DNA of 64,000 nucleotides from Dromaius novaehollandiae (taxonomy: Eukaryota > Chordata > Aves > Casuariiformes > Dromaiidae), in the NCBI RefSeq assembly GCF_036370855.1, contig NC_088098.1:206877336-206941335 (forward strand), written 5' to 3'. Positions 26,301 to 37,899 of the stretch are shown here, in pieces. A model generated the notes under the pieces. That model was not told the origin of the DNA and did no database searches. It saw only the letters and a list, made by a program, of their open reading frames with translations. Both the position numbers and the translations under genes were made by a program. Position 1 is the stretch's first letter. The number at the start of each line of letters is the position of its first letter.

Positions 26301-27070
26301 AAATGAGATTAATTCAATGAGTGTTAAATGTTTTTAAAAGTTTTAGAAGAATACTTCCTAGTAGACTGGAAATACTGTTGGTCCTTCTCTTTATTTTGAG
26401 TGACTTCTCCAGAAAATTGAACTGACATCTGTAAGAGAAAAGTGTATGAACTTGGGAATGCAGAAATGGTCAACCATGCCAATACTTTCGATTTGGGGAC
26501 AAAAAGAGTTTATTTCATATATATAGTCCTTTGTGGTGTTTTTTCATCAATAAACAATGTCAGTGTATCTACAAATATCTAAGTGAAATGCTTGCTGACA
26601 AGAGTTCAGTGCTTGTATGCCTTCTAGCATATCTGGCAGATGAACTGTTCCTTATACTGTGCAGTATGGTGTTGGTAGTAAACAAAACAAAAATACCATT
26701 CATTAAGAATTTGTACCATTAGGATACAAAATTGCTTTATTGGGACTTCTCAGATGGAAAATTGTTTAAAGCGATAGTTAAGGATAGTTACTTGGAGTCC
26801 TAAAATATTGTCTAATACTAGATAGCTAATTCTAAAAGCACTTGGAGCCTTGCAGCAGAGTACAGCGAGAAGAGACCTAATTTCTTGCAGTGATAACTTA
26901 CTAAAAGTTAAAAATTTTAGCATAAATGAATAAATGATGATGAACTCAAAGGCGAACTAAATGGCTGACTTAATTTTTCACAGGTTCACGTAAATCTACT
27001 TCTAATGGAAGCTCGTATGCAAGCAGAACTTCTGTATGCCCTTCGTGCCATAACTCGTCACTTAACCTGA
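14036..27070 (+). CDS. SESN3: SESN3 (sestrin-3), coding exons 2-10; first coding exon outside the window
   Basis: Sestrins are cytosolic stress proteins that bind GATOR2 and restrain mTORC1, with an AhpD-like N-terminal fold and a leucine-sensing C-terminal fold. Nine exons join in frame: 14036-14101, 17193-17390, 17903-18085, 18467-18703, 20280-20427, 22664-22779, 25481-25671, 26042-26186 and 26984-27070. They give 456 residues plus TGA. All introns are GT/AG and phases match throughout. Human SESN3 has 492 residues. The missing start is the ~26-residue exon 1, which I could not find and which should lie upstream. The redox relay [11 protein letters not shown] (Cys, Tyr +2, His +7) is intact. 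So are residues that form the SESN2 leucine pocket ([14 protein letters not shown], the Trp of YWRQF and the Glu of HSEK) and the RYDDYDYGE acidic GATOR2 site. Family membership is certain. SESN3 rather than SESN1/2 rests on residue matches and the ENDOD1 neighbour. Confidence 0.96.
14102..17192 (+). other. SESN3: SESN3 intron 2
   Basis: Three kilobases between exon 2 and exon 3, starting gtaagt and ending ttatttttaag. The sequence is AT-rich with a mixed ta/tg/ca stretch near 17018-17066. I saw no conserved exon, RNA gene or clear transposon. Confidence 0.85.
17193..17390 (+). CDS. SESN3: SESN3 coding exon 3 (198 bp)
   Basis: Sixty-six codons, phase 0/0, from [18 protein letters not shown] to YRHYIAIM. 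It forms the first helices of the AhpD-like N-terminal domain, and the block [19 protein letters not shown] is nearly invariant among sestrins. The acceptor is ttatttttaag and the donor gtatgt. The 512-bp intron that follows (17391-17902) holds nothing I recognise. Confidence 0.97.
17903..18085 (+). CDS. SESN3: SESN3 coding exon 4 (183 bp), carries the redox-relay cysteine
   Basis: Sixty-one codons, phase 0/0. It opens with [18 protein letters not shown]. The Cys, Tyr and His of this stretch correspond to SESN2 C125, Y127 and H132, the peroxidase-like proton relay reported for that paralogue. It ends in [12 protein letters not shown]. The acceptor is attattttag and the donor gtacct. The 381-bp intron that follows (18086-18466) contains no recognisable element. 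Confidence 0.97.
18467..18703 (+). CDS. SESN3: SESN3 coding exon 5 (237 bp)
   Basis: Seventy-nine codons, phase 0/0, from [18 protein letters not shown] to [10 protein letters not shown]. It completes the N-terminal helical domain ([18 protein letters not shown]) and enters the linker. The acceptor is ctcatttcag and the donor gttagt. Human SESN3 as I recall it reads NFGIVDSL across this junction, and this sequence reads NFG|IADSL. Confidence 0.96.
18704..20279 (+). other. SESN3: SESN3 intron 5, contains a perfect hairpin
   Basis: A 1.6-kb intron from gttagt to tttttgcag. It is AT-rich without recognisable transposon or coding content. Its one structural feature is the inverted repeat at 19948-19984, listed separately. 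Confidence 0.85.
19948..19984. repeat. Perfect inverted repeat, 15-bp arms, 7-nt loop
   Basis: The left arm accacatagatggct (19948-19962) and right arm agccatctatgtggt (19970-19984) are exact reverse complements, separated by ttttctg. As RNA this forms an uninterrupted 15-bp stem-loop inside SESN3 intron 5. The stem does not extend outward, so it is shorter than a typical microRNA precursor. Confidence 0.9.
20280..20427 (+). CDS. SESN3: SESN3 coding exon 6 (148 bp), charged helical linker
   Basis: Forty-nine codons plus one base (phase 0 to 1), starting [18 protein letters not shown] and running through a Glu/Lys-rich helix to [10 protein letters not shown]. This is the solvent-exposed linker between the two sestrin domains. 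The acceptor is tttttgcag. The donor, G|gtattt, is weak by consensus, but it is the only nearby site that keeps the phase needed by exon 7. See the finding on the shortened junction. Confidence 0.9.
20428..22663 (+). other. SESN3: SESN3 intron 6
   Basis: A 2.2-kb intron from gtattt to ttttttcacag. I see no coding or RNA gene. A FOXO-type element TTGTTTAC occurs at 21718-21725. Human SESN3 is a reported FOXO target, but one 8-mer is expected by chance in a sequence this long. Confidence 0.8.
22664..22779 (+). CDS. SESN3: SESN3 coding exon 7 (116 bp)
   Basis: Two bases plus 38 codons (phase 1 to 0): [18 protein letters not shown], then [20 protein letters not shown]. The acceptor is ttttttcacag and the donor gtagtg. 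The YIEDPGFGY and TFRAQ blocks are typical of the sestrin C-terminal domain entry. Joining to exon 6 gives SG-A-FDDE, about nine residues fewer than the human protein as I recall it. Confidence 0.94.
23309..23350. repeat. (TA)n(TG)n(TA)n microsatellite
   Basis: A TG run of about twelve units bracketed by TA units on both sides, inside SESN3 intron 7. Confidence 0.9.
24179..24191 (+). repeat. C13 homopolymer
   Basis: Thirteen consecutive C within SESN3 intron 7. A shorter C10 run lies at 13336-13345 in intron 1. Length is prone to sequencing and replication error. Confidence 0.9.
25481..25671 (+). CDS. SESN3: SESN3 coding exon 8 (191 bp), leucine-pocket part 1
   Basis: Sixty-three codons plus two bases (phase 0 to 2), starting [16 protein letters not shown]. 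It contains LTYNTMATH and [10 protein letters not shown], whose Thr, Thr, Leu and Arg line the leucine pocket in the SESN2 structure. The acceptor is tttctgcttctgcag and the donor gtatgg. The 370-bp intron that follows (25672-26041) has no feature of note. Confidence 0.97.
26042..26186 (+). CDS. SESN3: SESN3 coding exon 9 (145 bp), GATOR2-contact loop
   Basis: One base plus 48 codons (phase 2 to 0). It completes the Arg of GIR and continues [18 protein letters not shown] to [11 protein letters not shown]. The DD pair of RYDDYDYGE is needed for GATOR2 binding in SESN2, and the Trp and final Glu belong to the leucine pocket. The acceptor is ctgttatttag and the donor gtatgt. The 797-bp intron that follows (26187-26983) is AT-rich and otherwise featureless. 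Confidence 0.97.
26984..27070 (+). CDS. SESN3: SESN3 last coding exon (exon 10), coding part
   Basis: Twenty-eight codons then [21 protein letters not shown] to [10 protein letters not shown]. It is a C-terminal helix shared almost unchanged by all sestrins, and the HLT ending matches SESN3 (SESN1/2 end YMT). The acceptor is atttttcacag. The exon continues directly into the 3' UTR. Confidence 0.97.
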   Translation, partial: VHVNLLLMEARMQAELLYALRAITRHLT

Positions 27071-27383
27071 AGCATTCACTGGGAGGGAGTAAAGGAATTT
27101 TTACTGAGTATGTAAAGACCTTTTGAAATAGATACACGCCAAAAGTTGTTTGTGATGTAGCATCAGGTTATTCAATTCTCTAGTGTCAAAGTTTAGCCGT
27201 GTTTCTTGACGGCTGTAATGTGCAATGACGTGTTTTATTTTCTTGATGCTTAACATTACTAATGATAACAAAAATAACACTGAGGAGCACTACTCTACAT
27301 TGTTTCCAGTTGGATTTCTGCACAGTGGTCAGAATCCTGTTTTTATTATATTCAATTCTAGCGCTTTGTTCTTTAAGCACTGG

Positions 27384-27389
27384 AATAAA
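27384..27389 (+). terminator. SESN3: Candidate proximal poly(A) signal of SESN3 (AATAAA)
   Basis: AATAAA lies 314 bases after the stop codon and is followed by a T-rich stretch with attttcc and tttttca. It would give a short-UTR isoform. Hexamer and context only. Confidence 0.3.
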
Positions 27390-30300
27390 GTGCTTAGAGA
27401 CTTATTTTCCAAGCAATCATTTTTCAAATTAGTGGAATCCAGCAGAAGATCTGTTTTGAATGTTCTGAGAACTTACCACCGAGTCATAACTCTGATAGAG
27501 ATGCATGTGCTGTGTTAAATTGAATTGCCCACTGGATTCATCTGTGTCTCCTGGAGACTGCTTGCCAGTCACTGTCTTACTACAGCAATTGAAGGTGATG
27601 TGAAATGTGGATGCAAACATTGACCACACTTTAATGTGAAATTAATCATGATAAATTCTACGGCATGCTACTGAAGTACAAAACTCATCTGTTTTATCTT
27701 GTCTCTTCCCAAGAGAAGAGGCTTCACAATTTACCATTTCAGCTAAACGTACTGTGTTTCAATCATGTATAATCTTGTTTTACTGACAGTCACCCTCAGT
27801 TGTCTTTACAGTATCCATGCTCATCACATGTTGCAATTTGTTTAGTTGGCACCTGTAAAGTTAATACTCAGACTGACCAAAAATAGGGTTGTGGGGTTTT
27901 TTGCACTCTCTTCTTTCTCAATGTTTTAACTAAGGAAAGTAAAGGAAGGCTAGCATATCTGTTCTTTCATATTGGATGTATAGAAATTTATTTCCCATAA
28001 CTTTTTCATAGCATGAAATTTTAATATTCAAAGTTTAAAAAGTTTCTATGCATTAGTGTGAGTGAACAAATGAAAAGTGCAATATTTAAAAAGAAGCAAG
28101 CTTTTTTCCCTATCATCATGTCACTGCTAAAGTGTCCTTCTTAAATAGCCATAAAGAAATTTTGAAACCAAATTTCTTTATTGTCTAAGGCCTAGCAGTT
28201 TTGGATTTAGCTTTTGTGGCTTAAGACAACCTGATACTGAGATGCCAAAGCATCCCCAAAACAAAGCATTCTTGGACAACTGATAATATTGGGGAAGGGA
28301 AGAAATAAGCTGCCAAAAATGTCACAATTTTGTGCTGTTTTCTGTTGCTTCTGTCAAATTCGTAAGAGCACAAAATGTTGATATTTATAGCTTTATTTTG
28401 TATTGCATTTAATGAACCAGTGAAGTGCCTAAAGAGATGCTTAAACTTGCCCAGTAGGATGCAAGTTGTCACTGCTTAAACTTTTGTCTGTTGGTTTGGG
28501 CTTTTCATTTTACTTTGAGGAGGGTGACCATTTTTTCTGTCACATACATTCAAAACTAGCCGGATAGATTTATTTCTAATGGTCTGTTGAATTGTGGAAG
28601 ATGATAGAGGATTTTTTTTCCATTGACAATTGCAGAATAGTTTTTAAAAAATGATAATATTATCAGCCATATTTTAACACTTTTCATTGACAAAATCATG
28701 GACCAGTATGCTACTAAAATTAGTTTTCTCTCTACTTATCCTGATACCTTGCTGTGACTTTGCATGTTGTTTTTTTTTTCATTTTGTCTGTCTGTTCCAG
28801 ATTGGAAAACTAAATGATTGTACACTTTTTCTGCACTTTCAGACTGCAGACTCTGTGCATGAAAAACTTTTGAGGAAGAAGTCAGTAACTTTTTACAAAC
28901 TTTAACATTAGCTATTTAGAGAACTACCCATTAGACAGCATCAGAATCTCTTCTAGCGAGAGCTTTGCATAAAACATCAGATTTATTTATCTTTGCAGTT
29001 AGCTGTATAAGATTTCTCAGGAGCGTTGAGATGCCGATACATATGAACTTAGCTTTCTAAGTTCTTATAACCCCTTTTCCTTCCTCTTGTAACTGTAGTG
29101 GCCACACCTAATAGTTTTTGTGCATAAAATGGTTCTCCTGAAAGAACTTTTCATGCAATAGTTTTGCTTTTTTTTAAGGGATGGGAACTGTACAGTGCTA
29201 CTTTAAATTCCCTTATTATGAAGAGTCACGTAGTTCTCAAGAAGCACAGTTGAGCTTTGGAAAGGAGGTGAAACTAGATTTAGGTAACTAATATGACCAC
29301 TTAGTTTCCCTTCAAAAATGCAGAGACTTTTAGAGTAGATAGAGTTTTATGTTTGGAAACATGAGTGCCTTCACTTTTTTCCTTATGAAATATACTTGCC
29401 AGCTCAAATGCCTTCTGAGCAAAGTACATGAATAGATTTGAAATATAGAAACCATAAATGGATTGCTTCATAAAACTTGTAGTAAATCAGTAATTTTTTT
29501 TAAGATGCCATATTGAGTCAAGTATGGCCTGCAAGACATTCCATCATAGGAAATGTCATTTTACAAGTAGTTTGCTATAACTTTTTTTTTTTAATACACA
29601 ATGTAAACTTGAAACTTCTGAAAGTGCTTTCCAGGTGGCTTTTTTTTTTTTCCTTCGAAATATTGCATTTACGATGTAACAATTTATAGCCTAGTTTTTA
29701 TACTGAAAATTATGATTTTTAATAGATGTTTGTTCAGAATAGGTGTTTAAAGTCATACAGCTATTCCATATGTCTTACTCACACTTTAGGCTCACATTGT
29801 GCCAAATTTTAATGTGCAAGTGTTCTTGAATTTTGTAGGGGGCGGGTTAAAAGCACTCATGAATGTGAATCCTCACACTTTGTTCATTAATACTGTTCTT
29901 AAGAGTACCATAATCATTGGATACTCTCCCTCTGTGTTCCTTTATTGGGATTTATTTTTACCAGCGTTAATGTTAGTCCACAAAATCCCAGCCGTGACCA
30001 GTGTAAAACAAAGCGTACAGTCTCCTGTCTACTGAAGAGAAAGCTTGTTAGGTATCAGTGAACTAGCCATCACAGGACATGCTGTAAGTAGGGAACAGAG
30101 CTTGTGAGCATGGACAGCTTGCTAACCTTGCAGAATCATGCTAAAATGTGTGTTCTGATGGAGTACATTCTCTCTGAAATTGTTGCATTTTTTTTTTGGT
30201 AATGAAGAGAAGTGACAAAAATACAAATTGGAGAAAGCATTTACATTCCCCAGAATACAACGCCTGCAGCTGGACATCACAAGAGTGTCATCATACAAGA

Positions 30301-33300
30301 ATAGAAACCATTTTACACTAAGGTAGAATTTGTGCAAATAGCTATTAAAACTAGCGTTGTGGTATCCTATCAGAATTTTGGTGAACTGAGGATGGATTTC
30401 TTTTTAATACTTCACCAAGACTGATCTGAAGCATGTATACTTTGTCCTAAAGCCTTCATTAAAATGAGAAGAATGTACTTTAAGCTTTAAAAATGAAAGA
30501 ATTGCCACTATCAGCCCTTCCTATGTTTTAAAAAACTTTAGGGGCAGGGGAAATCAGTGATTATAAATAGTTATAAATGTGGGTCTCTATAAATTTCTAA
30601 TAGTTTAGAACTGAACAAAAAGGAAAACATTTTGCTTCTCTGTTACTTCATAAGAGGTCAAAGCACCAGATCCTTCAAAGTATTTTTGTTCATAGCAGTG
30701 CTGATAGATGATTTAATGGGATTTGGAAAAAGCAGCTAGTTGCCTAAATTTCAAAGGAAATTTAAGCAGCTAGGCACTGAGCAAAATCCTGCAAGGTGCC
30801 CACTTGCATTTTGAGTCATATTTTTAAAGATACTTAATCATCTAAATTCAACAGAATAAAATCAGTTTCCATAGAGATTATAGGAATAATATGTTGCAGA
30901 TCCATGTGATTTGCAGCAATTATTAATGAAATGGGTTGTTTTGGGGCCTTAATATATAATTAGAAAAATCTTTCCAAAAGAAGTTAAACTGTAAGCTGCT
31001 ACTCTTGCAGAACAGGTTCTCAGTGTTTCTCATGCATGTGTGTTTTTCATGAAGACATGCATTTCACGCTTACGCTTAAGAGTTTGGACTCTATTTTAGA
31101 AGAGCTGGATTATTTAACCTCTACTTGGAGAAAAGATTTATTGGCATCAGCAAGTGTATAGTTTGTGCCAGGTCTTCAGATTTTTGGCCAGAAGGATATA
31201 TTCCAAATCTTCTTGATTTCAACTGATGTGCTTTCAGTTACTTTCCTTAGAGGTTCAGATCCTTTTCTCATAAATAAGGAGTGAAGTTGCAGAAGATGGG
31301 GGGTGGGGAGTTTCTTTGTAAATGAATTTTCCCCAAGCAGATCTGAATATACAACTGTTAGAATTGGCTTGCTTTTAGCAATCAATCCAAGAGCTGGACA
31401 AAAGTGTCAGTTTTCACAATCCAAAATTCAGATTTATCCTGCCTAATGTCCCCCAGCATGTATGTGTGTCTGAAGAGATGCACCCACCAGCTTCTTCACC
31501 TTTGGAAAGTGTAGATGAAACTTCTTATCCCCAACTGAAAATTAATTTAGCATTCCAAACCTACTGCATAGATCACAGGTGTGGAAGATGGAAAGAACAC
31601 AGTAGTATGAGGAAAAATTAGGGCCGTCTTGAACAGTGTTAATTTATCTGCTAGAGGAAGTTTCCTTGACATGTAGTCATAATGCTGCTCCCCCAGCACA
31701 CAACAGGGCTCCCTTGCAGATGTTGAATCCTTCTGCTCCTCGTTAGGGGCATAAATTGTCATTTTACATTGCCACCACCACCACTCCCTGCATGAAGTGC
31801 TTCCTGTTTTTCCAACCTCCGAGCCTTAACCTTGTAAAATAATTTAAAGTTCCCATGTTACCGTTCTTTATTGAGTTCATAGGATCATTCTTATGTTCAG
31901 AAACACTTAATTCCAGTATTAAGTTATTTCTGGACAGGAAAATTCTAAATCTTCGTTTGAAAGTGTGGTACTTAGTGCGTACTTAGAGTATTTAAGTAGT
32001 ACTTGCTAGTAGCGTATCATATTCCATCTCTGAAATTACAATAAAAATCCAGTGAATCCACTAAGAAAATGCTTTCTTTGGCAAAATTTCCCTTGCTTGA
32101 GAGCATTTTAGCCGTGCAAGTTTCTTTTAGGGAATCTCACAGGAGATTATGAGATACTCTCTTGCAGTGTGGATGGGAGTAATGTGGATGTTAATGGGGT
32201 TGTTCTGGGTGGTTCCTCAGACTCCTCGCAGGGGGACGGGCTGCAAATGGCCTTTAGAACAAACTGATTTGGGTTTTGTGTTCGTGGGTAGATCCAAATG
32301 GAAAATTTATAGTGATTGCTGGAGACATGGACACGTTTTGGTGTTCTTATCCATACCTAATACTGTAAAACTCATGGATTTTAATGAAAACAGAATCTGA
32401 ATTCTGCCCTTGTTCTTGACAGTAGTTAGAGTCAGTATTTAAAATGCCAATGAATAGATTAAATGGGGGCTTAAGCAGGCAGCAACTCACCCTGTCAGCA
32501 TCTGAAAATAAAAATAACGGGACACAAGCAGCATAAGGGGAAATCAACATTTTTGTCAGCTAAAATAGTTTCACTAATGTGTCCAAAAGGTATTTCTGTG
32601 TATAGGGGAGGCAGTAGAAAAACAACTTCTTCCAAGATTTCCAGTGAGTTTCTGTATCATAAAAGATGAGACTGAGTCGCTATGGAAAACCTTTCCCTTT
32701 TATTATTCTGTGGATGTAGAAGGGCGAGTGTAACATTTCATTTTTGGCTGAGTAAAACGTGCTGCTGTTGAATTGCATTTTCTCACCTCCATCCACTCTT
32801 TGAAAGGAGTTCTGAAACAAAATAGACGAATTACCAGTGTGTCTCCAGCTCGCAGCCGGGGAGACGACGATGGCAGCACAAACGCTCAGAGTCTAAAACT
32901 TGATCCACTGTTTCTCATTTGCCACTTCATGCCCATGTTGTGCCACCAGATTTAAACCCAGCCTTCCTTTTTACTTCCCTCCCGCCTCGCATGCTGCGGG
33001 AATGGGTGGCCATAGAAATGGGCTGCTGGTATTGACAGGAGATGCAGCTACTCGAACGTCTAAGGCAAGGAGTTTTTCCTTTGAAAAAAGTTAGGCTACA
33101 GTCTTTGGACTCTGTGGGGAAATGTAGTCACAAATATTTCATGATTGTGACCAGAACTGGATATAAACTGTAGCTTAAAAAATAGGAATTTTGTGAACTT
33201 GAAATCTCTCAGTTTTACCCTTTCTCTTTTTGCTGGAAAGCTACATAATGAATGTATATGCTTTATATTTTTATCTGACATAACTGAAATTCAGACTGCC

Positions 33301-34819
33301 AACTTCTTGTTTTGTATTAGCCTTTTTTTTTTAAAGTTTGTGAGCAATATATGTAGCATGCTGTGAACGTCTGTTTTGATCCTTATAGTTACTCTTTAAT
33401 TCATCAGTATTAACACCAGTTCTTTTTTGTGTTTTCTTTGGTACTTTGTATCCAGTGTAATCAGAAGCTGTGATAGGCTTTGCAGTCCTGTGCTTTGTTA
33501 CTGTAAACACTTTGATTTATATGAAGCAGGTGACTGTGGGCCAATGTGAGGCAGACAGTGTGACCTTACATGACTGCCACTTTTCAATCTCTTGTACTAT
33601 GTATAGTTTTAAGTAGAATAAGCTTTTTAACAGAATATTGATGCGGTTTATGATTCACACAGGCTGCAACTGTCTGATGTGTGAGAGTCTTTGTATTTAT
33701 AGTTGTTGGGTTGTGTTTTTATTTTTTTTTTAATTCATAAAGTAGCGAACTTGATAAACATAGCCACTTTAAACTGCTCTTGCTAAACAGACCGTGCTGT
33801 AGATAAAATACCACTGTATATATGGGGAGGATTACTGGCAATTAGGGAGGCCTCTCTAGACTGTGGATGTGCTGAGCCCCTTTCTAGGAAAAGTATGGTG
33901 AAATGTGTAAGGTCCAAGCAGCAAGACTGCAATACGTTTGGTCACATCTGGGCCAAAATGCTGTGAAGGCCATGGCTTAAAGTGTGTTTTAACCCTTCTC
34001 GCCTGCAAGCGAGCCATTTGTTGCCCTCCTCAGTACAGTAATACAGTCAGTGCATGTGGTACCGGGGTTTCATGGAAGCATTGGATAGAGTGGAGGGAAA
34101 ATGGACATACAGCCCAGCGCTTGGACTGGCCTGCTTGGCGGGAAACGTGGGCACAGTACTTCTGCAGCTGATAGATCCCAAGCCTCTCTTAAGTACAAAA
34201 ATTAGCATTTGATTTGATGTCTAAAAAGCCTTGCTTGTGAGGGGTAAAGAGCAGTGTTTGCTCCCCATTGACGTGACTTCTCCAAAGATGGTTATGGGTC
34301 TAAGCCTCGTTAACCTAAGGCTGGATAGTGACGTAAGGATCTGTCTGGAGTAAAGGGCAGTGATTTGTTGATCCCAGGAGGGAAATTGTTTTGTTTCCAA
34401 TTGCAACTCTCATCTCCCACCTCTGGAGAGGGAGTAAACTGTACCAAATCCCTGCCTTGCAGCTGTGAGCTTCTTGCTTTGTACTGTCACAGCTGCATGG
34501 GTATTTTGGGATGGAGGATTAATGACAAAGCTCTGATCCTGCTACTCTCCCACCACCACCAGTGAGGTGGGGGAAGCATAACAGCTCTGAAAGTCCCACG
34601 TTGCCTACCGCGTTGCTACCTACGAGATGACAGCTGGCACAGGCAGTCGGGGCACTTCCCTTGCATTGCCTCTAGGGCCACCATGTACCCAGAGCTCCAG
34701 TGGGGTCCTGTGCTTTTGCAGGTGGTTTGCCTGCTAGGTGAGTCAGCCGCTAGGAGCTAACTGTGGGATTTCACAGCAGCTTCTATCATTTTTTTTCTGT
34801 TGTTTTTGCTTTTATTCTT

Positions 34820-34823
<4 letters not shown>

Positions 34824-34856
<33 letters not shown>
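34824..34856. repeat. Poly(T) tract, 33 bases
   Basis: An uninterrupted run of 33 T. On the - strand it is an A-tract, as a retroposon tail would be, but no flanking element or target-site duplication is recognisable. It generates an artefactual Lys-rich reading frame on the - strand. Confidence 0.9.
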
Positions 34857-34857
<1 letters not shown>

Positions 34858-35169
34858 GTGGGGAACAGACTGACCTAGTGGGATCCATTTTTTGTTGTGT
34901 GACTTTTTTTTTAGTTTTTAAGTTACCCGACTTGAATTTATCTGAACAGATGCAGAAGGAACTTTTTTGTGAGTTAAGAGACAAAAATGCATTTTTAAAC
35001 AAAGGAATCGTGTATTAACATTTTAACAGCAATTCATAAATCTGCACTTTTTATGAGGTTTTGAAAATTCTATTTATAGGTACGGAACAATGGGGTTTGT
35101 TTAAAACTGTATCGCATTTATACTTGCTGAAATTACTTTCATTGTTATCAGTAGGAATTTCATTGGTTA

Positions 35170-35175
35170 AATAAA
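35170..35175 (+). terminator. SESN3: Candidate distal poly(A) signal of SESN3 (AATAAA)
   Basis: AATAAA is followed within 30 bases by a T/G-rich downstream element (ctgtctcttgtttcatg), a layout expected for cleavage near 35195. A distal end here would make an ~8.1-kb UTR, of the order recalled for mammalian SESN3. Confidence 0.3.
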
Positions 35176-37899
35176 ATTGATAAAACCTGTCTCTTGTTTC
35201 ATGCATTATTTGACATGTGCTCAGGAATACTTGTTTGCAACAAGATGTATTCAGGTCTGGAAAGAGTTCCAGTCCTGTAAGTGTCCTTGCCCTCCGCTCA
35301 GATGTCCTGATTTTTAATCCAGTTCTATTTCTATAGGACCTGTGAACACAGGTCCTAAAAAATATGTAACACTTGCTGAAGATGGTGTCTTTCAAATATG
35401 CAATTGTTAGTGATTGGGGATGGGGATGGGCATCTTTGCTCTTGATATGGGGAGACAGTCCTTCTTCATTTCTGATAGTCCATAGATAGAGGAGGAGAGA
35501 TCATCTTTTATTGGACAAGAAGCTTGCCTGCTCAAAAATTAAAGTAGTAAAAAATAGCCCTTGACCTTCAGTTGTCCAAAATAAGCCCTTTTTTGAGGAA
35601 GGTCCACCCTAAGTGGCCAGAAGGAGTGGATGTTTCAGACCTACTGTGCTCCAGACACCAAACATCCTTCCCTAGGCACAGGATCTGTGTTACCATGGAG
35701 CATGTAAAATGGATTTGGGGTTTTCCTTACCTCTCAATTGCTGTTCTTTAATACTGATTGGTAGAGAAACCTTAATTTCAAATACAACCTGTTTGTTTGG
35801 ACAAATCTGGAGCTAAAAGCCATAGTTGTTGGGGCGCACCAGGGAGCTGCTCCCTCCCTCTTCCAGTAAGCTTTGAGCAAGCCTCAAATCAGCAGTGCCT
35901 GCCATATGTAAGAGCCATAAAACCATGAAAGAAATGCAAAGGAGAAAAACCAACATGTGCCAAATGTGCTGGCTCCTGGCAATGAAAAGCTTATCCAGCA
36001 GCTGAATTGCTCACACCACCTTTTTTTCCCCCGCAAAGTCCTGCTGTTTATCCAATACAGACCACAGGGAGAGGCAGCTTATTGTTAAAGGATCATCAAA
36101 GGGTTTTCTCCAGGGTGAGTCACACTTCTCCCCTCAAAAGACTCAAAAATATTTAACACAAACTGTGTATCTAGAGGTATTTTTGGTGTATTTTATGTTG
36201 CAGCTGCTGAAATTCGGTTGGTCTGTCATCACCTCACCATGCCTAGAAGCTTTTTCGTTTCCATTTCTGCCTCACTTAACTGGAAAAATAACCCTAAAAA
36301 ACAAAATAATTCTGCAGTCAGGGAGGTAATGTGTGCCCTAAGGAAAGATATGGCTTGTGTGGTTTTTACTAGCAGGTAGGTTACCTACTTGCATCTTCTG
36401 CATCAGTTTTCTTCTGTCCTGAAAAATACAATTATCACAATAAAAAGAGCGGATCTGTACATACATGAAGTGCTCCTGGATTTGCTTTCAGCGGGAGCTT
36501 AAAAATACTGAAAATCCCACTCCTTCTCATACGTAGCCTCTTGGTGTCCCGGCAGACCCCGCCACCCCTGCCCCCTCGGCGTTGGTGTCGCAGGCAGAGG
36601 CCCAGGCTTCCTCGGCTGCCGGCCTTCGCAGCTGCGTCCGAGCAACCGTTCCAGGCTGAGCGTGAAGGAAACCATAAATCATCTTATACTTGGAAAATGC
36701 AGCTGCAGGGTGTTGGGTCGGAGGTGCCGGACACTCTAGAGAGGCAGAATCAGATAGAAACCCACATCATGCTTCATCATGCTTCATTCAGGCGGGCAGC
36801 AGCGAGCAGGATGGAAATAGGGCCAGGATGCAGAAATAACCCTGCTTCTTAAAATGCTGCTTTCCCTTCCCTATGGATAGGGAGCAAAGCTTGGACTCTG
36901 GCCGGAAAGCTGCTGCTGGAGCGTTTCTAGCTGCCTGCGATGAAAGCGGTGGCTCAGCTCTGCCAAAGGCCGCCTGGAGCAGCGAATGCTGTTGCCGCTG
37001 CACGTTGGCCCCGGCTCTGGTGAGGGGGTCGCCTGGTGAGACCTCTGCCCTGGGCCCCCCTTCTTCCTCCTCGCTGCACCATTCCCCTCATATTTCCTGG
37101 CTGATCCTGGTGCAGGATCTTCCAGCCCCCGGAAGAAACCAGCCAGTGCCAGGGCAGGACAGTGTCCAATCTCGTCTGATCACCCCTGTGGTCCAGCTAG
37201 CAGCAAGCTGGCCCAGCAGACACGAGCTGGCAGCGTGTCTTCTGGAAGGGTTTTGCTCAGGAGCAGCTCACGATCCTCCAGGCGTGCTGAAAATCCCAAC
37301 TGTCAAGATGTGCCCACATGGCAGGGTCTGGCCCAGGTAGCAAGGTGTGTGGTCAGGCTGGAGCTTATTTTTGGAAGTGGCTACCAGAGCCCTTCTTTGG
37401 GTTCCTGAAGAGTTTCTGCCCCTGGAGCAGGCAGGCACAGCCCTGATTTTAGTCCCTACCTTTCTTCCAGGGCTTAGTGCAAGTGCTCAGAGGTGGTGAT
37501 TCAGTCCAGCTTGGGGACAGAGTCCTGCTGCCTGGCCAAGACCAGCCCGGGTAAGGGCAGGAGCTTTCTGCATGTCTTACTCTGGCACCTGCTGGACCCT
37601 CTAGGAAAAAAATAAAAATAAAAAGTGATTTTCCATTGGGCTTTGAAAAACCCTAGTGGGACAGCCCACCCTGGGCCTGGCCAGCTCCTGGGCCAGCATC
37701 TCACAGGACGACTGTATCATGAGACAAAATCCCCAGATCGCTGCCTCTACCAGAGGCTCCACTGAAGCAACACTAGTGGGAAAAGCCATCGGGGAAAGCA
37801 GCCCTGGGGTGGGCCTGGGACAGCCACATTTGGCAGATGTCCCCAGCAGCTGGCGGGGTCCCAGTGACACCGCATCCCAACGACAGGCACAAAACCAGC

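Larger units (their letters stand above)
27071..35195 (+). other. SESN3: SESN3 3' UTR, probable, 3' boundary uncertain
   Basis: Sequence after the TGA is uniformly AT-rich, lacks conserved reading frames, and carries several AATAAA hexamers: 27384-27389, 30855-30860, 32040-32045 and 35170-35175. Human SESN3 has a very long 3' UTR of several kilobases, so the distal sites are plausible. Two Pumilio-type motifs, TGTAGATA (33798-33805) and TGTATATA (33815-33822), lie close together near the distal end. RNA evidence would be needed to say which poly(A) sites are used. The poly(T) run at 34824 makes the last kilobase less certain. Confidence 0.45.

Noticed and set aside
14036..27070. Assignment to SESN1 or SESN2
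   Set aside because: The C-terminus RHLT (not RYMT), the RGPSAFIPE tail and the convergent ENDOD1 neighbour all fit SESN3.
34757..35002. A Lys-rich - strand frame
   Set aside because: The Lys run is the translation of the 33-base T tract.
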